NCBI RefSeq assembly: GCF_029931775.1
Contig: NC_079332.1
Location: 2,492,501 to 2,556,500 of the forward strand
Origin: Euleptes europaea
Lineage: Eukaryota > Chordata > Lepidosauria > Squamata > Sphaerodactylidae
Direction of reading: 5' to 3'
DNA: 64,000 bases
Shown piece after piece: positions 49,113-64,000 of the stretch (positions within the stretch are counted from its first letter, which is position 1; every line of letters starts with the position of its first letter). The notes beneath the pieces were generated by a model. The model ran no database searches and had not been told where the DNA came from. It was given only the letters and a program-made list of their open reading frames with translations. The position numbers and the translations under genes were made by a program.

Positions 49113-49320
49113 AACTGGTAGACTCTAATCTGGTGAACCAGGTTGGTTTCCCCATTCCTACACATGGAGCCTACTAGGTGACCTTGGGCCAGTCACAGTT
49201 CTCTCCGCCCCACCTACCTCACAAGGTGTTTGTTGTAGGGAGACAAAAGGAAGGCTATTGTAAGCCGGTTTGGGTCTCCTTAAAAGGTAGAGAAAATCGG
49301 GGTATAAAAACCCACTCTTC
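49113..49320 (+). mobile_element. tRNA SINE, 5' truncated
   Basis: GACTCTAATCTGGTGAACCA to AAAACCCACTCTTCTC. Confidence 0.85.
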
Positions 49321-49334
49321 TCTTAATGGCTTCT

Positions 49335-49668
49335 TTAAGAACATAAAAAAGCTATGCTAGATCAGACCAAGGTCCATCAAGCCCAGCAGTCTGTTCACAC
49401 AGTGGCCAACCAGGTGCCTCTAGGAAGCCCCCAAACAAGACAACTGCAGCAGCACCATCCTGCCTGTGTCCCACAGCACCTAAGATAATAAGCATGCTCC
49501 TCTGATCGTGGAGAGAATAGGTATGCATCATGACTACTATCCATTTTTACTAGTAGCCATGAATAGCCCTATCCTCCATGAACATGTCCACTCCCCTCTT
49601 AAAGCCTTCCAAGTTGGCAGCCATCACCACATCCTGGGGCAGGGAGTTCCACAATTTAACTGTGCATT
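49335..49668 (-). mobile_element. CR1 3' end, antisense
   Basis: AAGAACATAAAAAAGCTATG to GGCAGGGAGTTCCACAATTT. Confidence 0.88.
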
Positions 49669-49825
49669 CTCTAATCTGTCTTCAGGGATCCTGGATATGC
49701 TCTCTTGCTAAACTAAGTCACATATGCCTTAGTGGATCAGATCAAGTGCCACCTTGTTCAGCTTTTTGCGAGAGAATCTTGATAACCAGCCAGCACCAGG
49801 GCGCCACGTTGGGAAGATAACCATC

Positions 49826-50403
49826 TTCAAGTACTTGAAGGGCTGTCATATGGAGGATGGTGCAGAGTTGTTTTCTGTGGCCCCAGAAGGTCGGACCAGA
49901 ACTGACAGGTTGAAATTAAATTAAAAGAGGTTCTGTCTTGACATTAGGGTGAATTTTCTAACAGTTAGAGCAGTTCCTCAGTGGAACAGGCTTCCTTGGG
50001 AGGTGGTAAGCTCTCCTTCCCTGGAGGTTTCTAAGCAGAGGCCAGATGGCCATCTGTCAGCAATGCTGATTCTATGACCTTAGGCAGATCATGAGAGGGA
50101 GGGCACCTTGGCCATCTTCTGGGCATGGAGTAGGGGTCACTGGGTATGTGTGGGGGGGAGGTAGGTGTGAATTTTCTGCATTGGGCAGGGGGGTTGGACT
50201 AGATGACCCTGGTGGTCCCTTCCAACTCTGATTCTATGACCTTAAGCAGATGATGAGAGGGAGGGCACCTTGGCCATCTTCTGGGCATGGAGTAGGGGTC
50301 GCTGGGGGTGTGGAGGGGAGGTAGGTGTTAATTTCCTGCATTGTGCAGGGGGGGTTGGACTAGATGACCCTGGTGGTCCCTTCCAACTCTATGATTCTAT
50401 GAA
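49826..50403 (+). mobile_element. CR1 3' end with duplicated 3' UTR
   Basis: After the first terminal TCCAACTCTGATTCTATGAC the last roughly 170 bp of the 3' UTR is repeated, ending AACTCTATGATTCTATGA. Confidence 0.88.
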
Positions 50404-51343
50404 CTGTCCATCAGTAGAACACAGTCTACTTTCGACCAGACTCTGCAAGAAGCAAAGTCTGCTAAGGAGTTGCCAGGAGAGCTGTTTCCAGACAGGCAGC
50501 CTTTGGAGCTGGGCTGAGCAGAAACCTAAAATGAAGGCGATCGACTGATCACCGAGTTGCAAACATGAAGAAACGAAAACTACTGTCCGGCACCTTTGTC
50601 CTGTGTTCACTGTGAGGAACAATCCACCGGAAGCAGGGGGAATGCAAAAGTCACTGGGAATCACAACAGTTAAGACTGTTTGCCGGCAGCTTCAAGTACA
50701 GACTATATAGCCGCGCTATCTTATTTACAATATTAATATACCGGTTTGTTGCTCAAAGTAGCTAGTGTATTGCAGGTTTTCCAACTCTGCCGAGGAGAAA
50801 AAGGGTCAAACCCATCCTATTCACAGAGACGATTAAAACGGCTATTCTACAGATTATGTGGAATTATTTTTCTAGTTCACAGCTGTTATAGGGTTGGAAC
50901 TTAATCTTTCCCTGTATTAGATACACACACGCACACATATATATATATATGTAAGGTTAAAAATTGGTATCAGGCTCTTAAACGAGTGAGCCAAACCCCC
51001 TAGGGGTGTATGTGTGTGTAATTTTTTATTTTTAAAACAAGTCTTTCCTGTTCTTGGATACAGCTTACATTTAGATATAATCCTTGTCTTAACTAAACAT
51101 GCTTTTGCTGAGTGATCCGTGCAAATAAGTGAAGGAGTCACCAACCGGGACGTTCAGCCTATGATAGCTACTGTTAAAAAAAACAAAACAAAAAAGTACC
51201 GTAAATGTCACCTGTCGAGACAGTGAATGCTTTTATGTCCTTCTCCCTCTACAGTTTTCGTTGGATGGAAGAGGAACACATACACGCACACGCACCCCGG
51301 AAGAAATGCTTTGAAAAGGATGGAGCCGCCGGAGAGGATGGAG
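50404..51343 (-). other. BMERB1: Probable BMERB1 3' UTR
   Basis: Repeat-poor sequence from the stop to the next CR1 element. A possible - strand AATAAA lies at 51025-51030 (TTTATT on +), about 315 bases after the stop. A short AC/AT microsatellite lies at 50920-50950. The real end is not determined. Confidence 0.5.

Positions 51344-64000
<12,657 letters not shown>

Overview
The window is vertebrate nuclear DNA, most likely from a squamate reptile (a lizard; a gecko is possible but not shown). The evidence is a dense mix of Sauria-type SINEs ending in ACCTTTACCTTTAC, CR1 LINE 3' ends, tRNA-derived and 5S-rRNA-derived SINEs, and small hairpin DNA transposons, all around genes with short exons and canonical GT-AG introns.

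Three host genes are present. (1) The last ten coding exons of ABCC6 on the + strand (1399-10127) encode about 574 residues: the second transmembrane domain and the second nucleotide-binding domain. The 5' part of the gene lies outside the window. (2) A complete MARF1 on the + strand has a CpG-island promoter at about 12430-12960, 26 coding exons from 17968 to 44447, and a poly(A) signal at 46718. The splice phases join into one frame of 1739 codons (NYN RNase domain, two RRMs, eight LOTUS domains). (3) A complete BMERB1 (C16orf45) on the - strand runs from a CpG island at about 63000-64000 through six coding exons to a stop at 51344, giving 209 residues. MARF1 and BMERB1 are tail to tail, as I recall for human 16p13.11. 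ABCC6 sits directly upstream of MARF1 on the same strand, where human has NDE1.

Layout: 1-10127 ABCC6 3' half; 10128-12430 intergenic, with a SINE, LINE pieces and a solo LTR; 12430-12960 MARF1 promoter with a duplicated core; 12915-15990 a tandem satellite with a 563-bp higher-order repeat in MARF1 intron 1; 17910-46740 MARF1 body and 3' UTR; 46741-50403 repeat-filled intergenic DNA; 50404-63600 BMERB1, with an intron 1 of about 8.4 kb; 63000-64000 BMERB1 promoter.

The three proteins do not form an obvious pathway: a membrane transporter, an RNA-silencing nuclease and a small bMERB-domain protein. The most unusual content is non-coding: the satellite of self-complementary monomers beside the MARF1 promoter, the duplicated YY1-like promoter core, 5S-derived SINEs that share a 3' tail with a resident LINE, and two exons whose acceptor tracts appear to come from SINE tails. 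No operons, CRISPR arrays or microbial systems are present.
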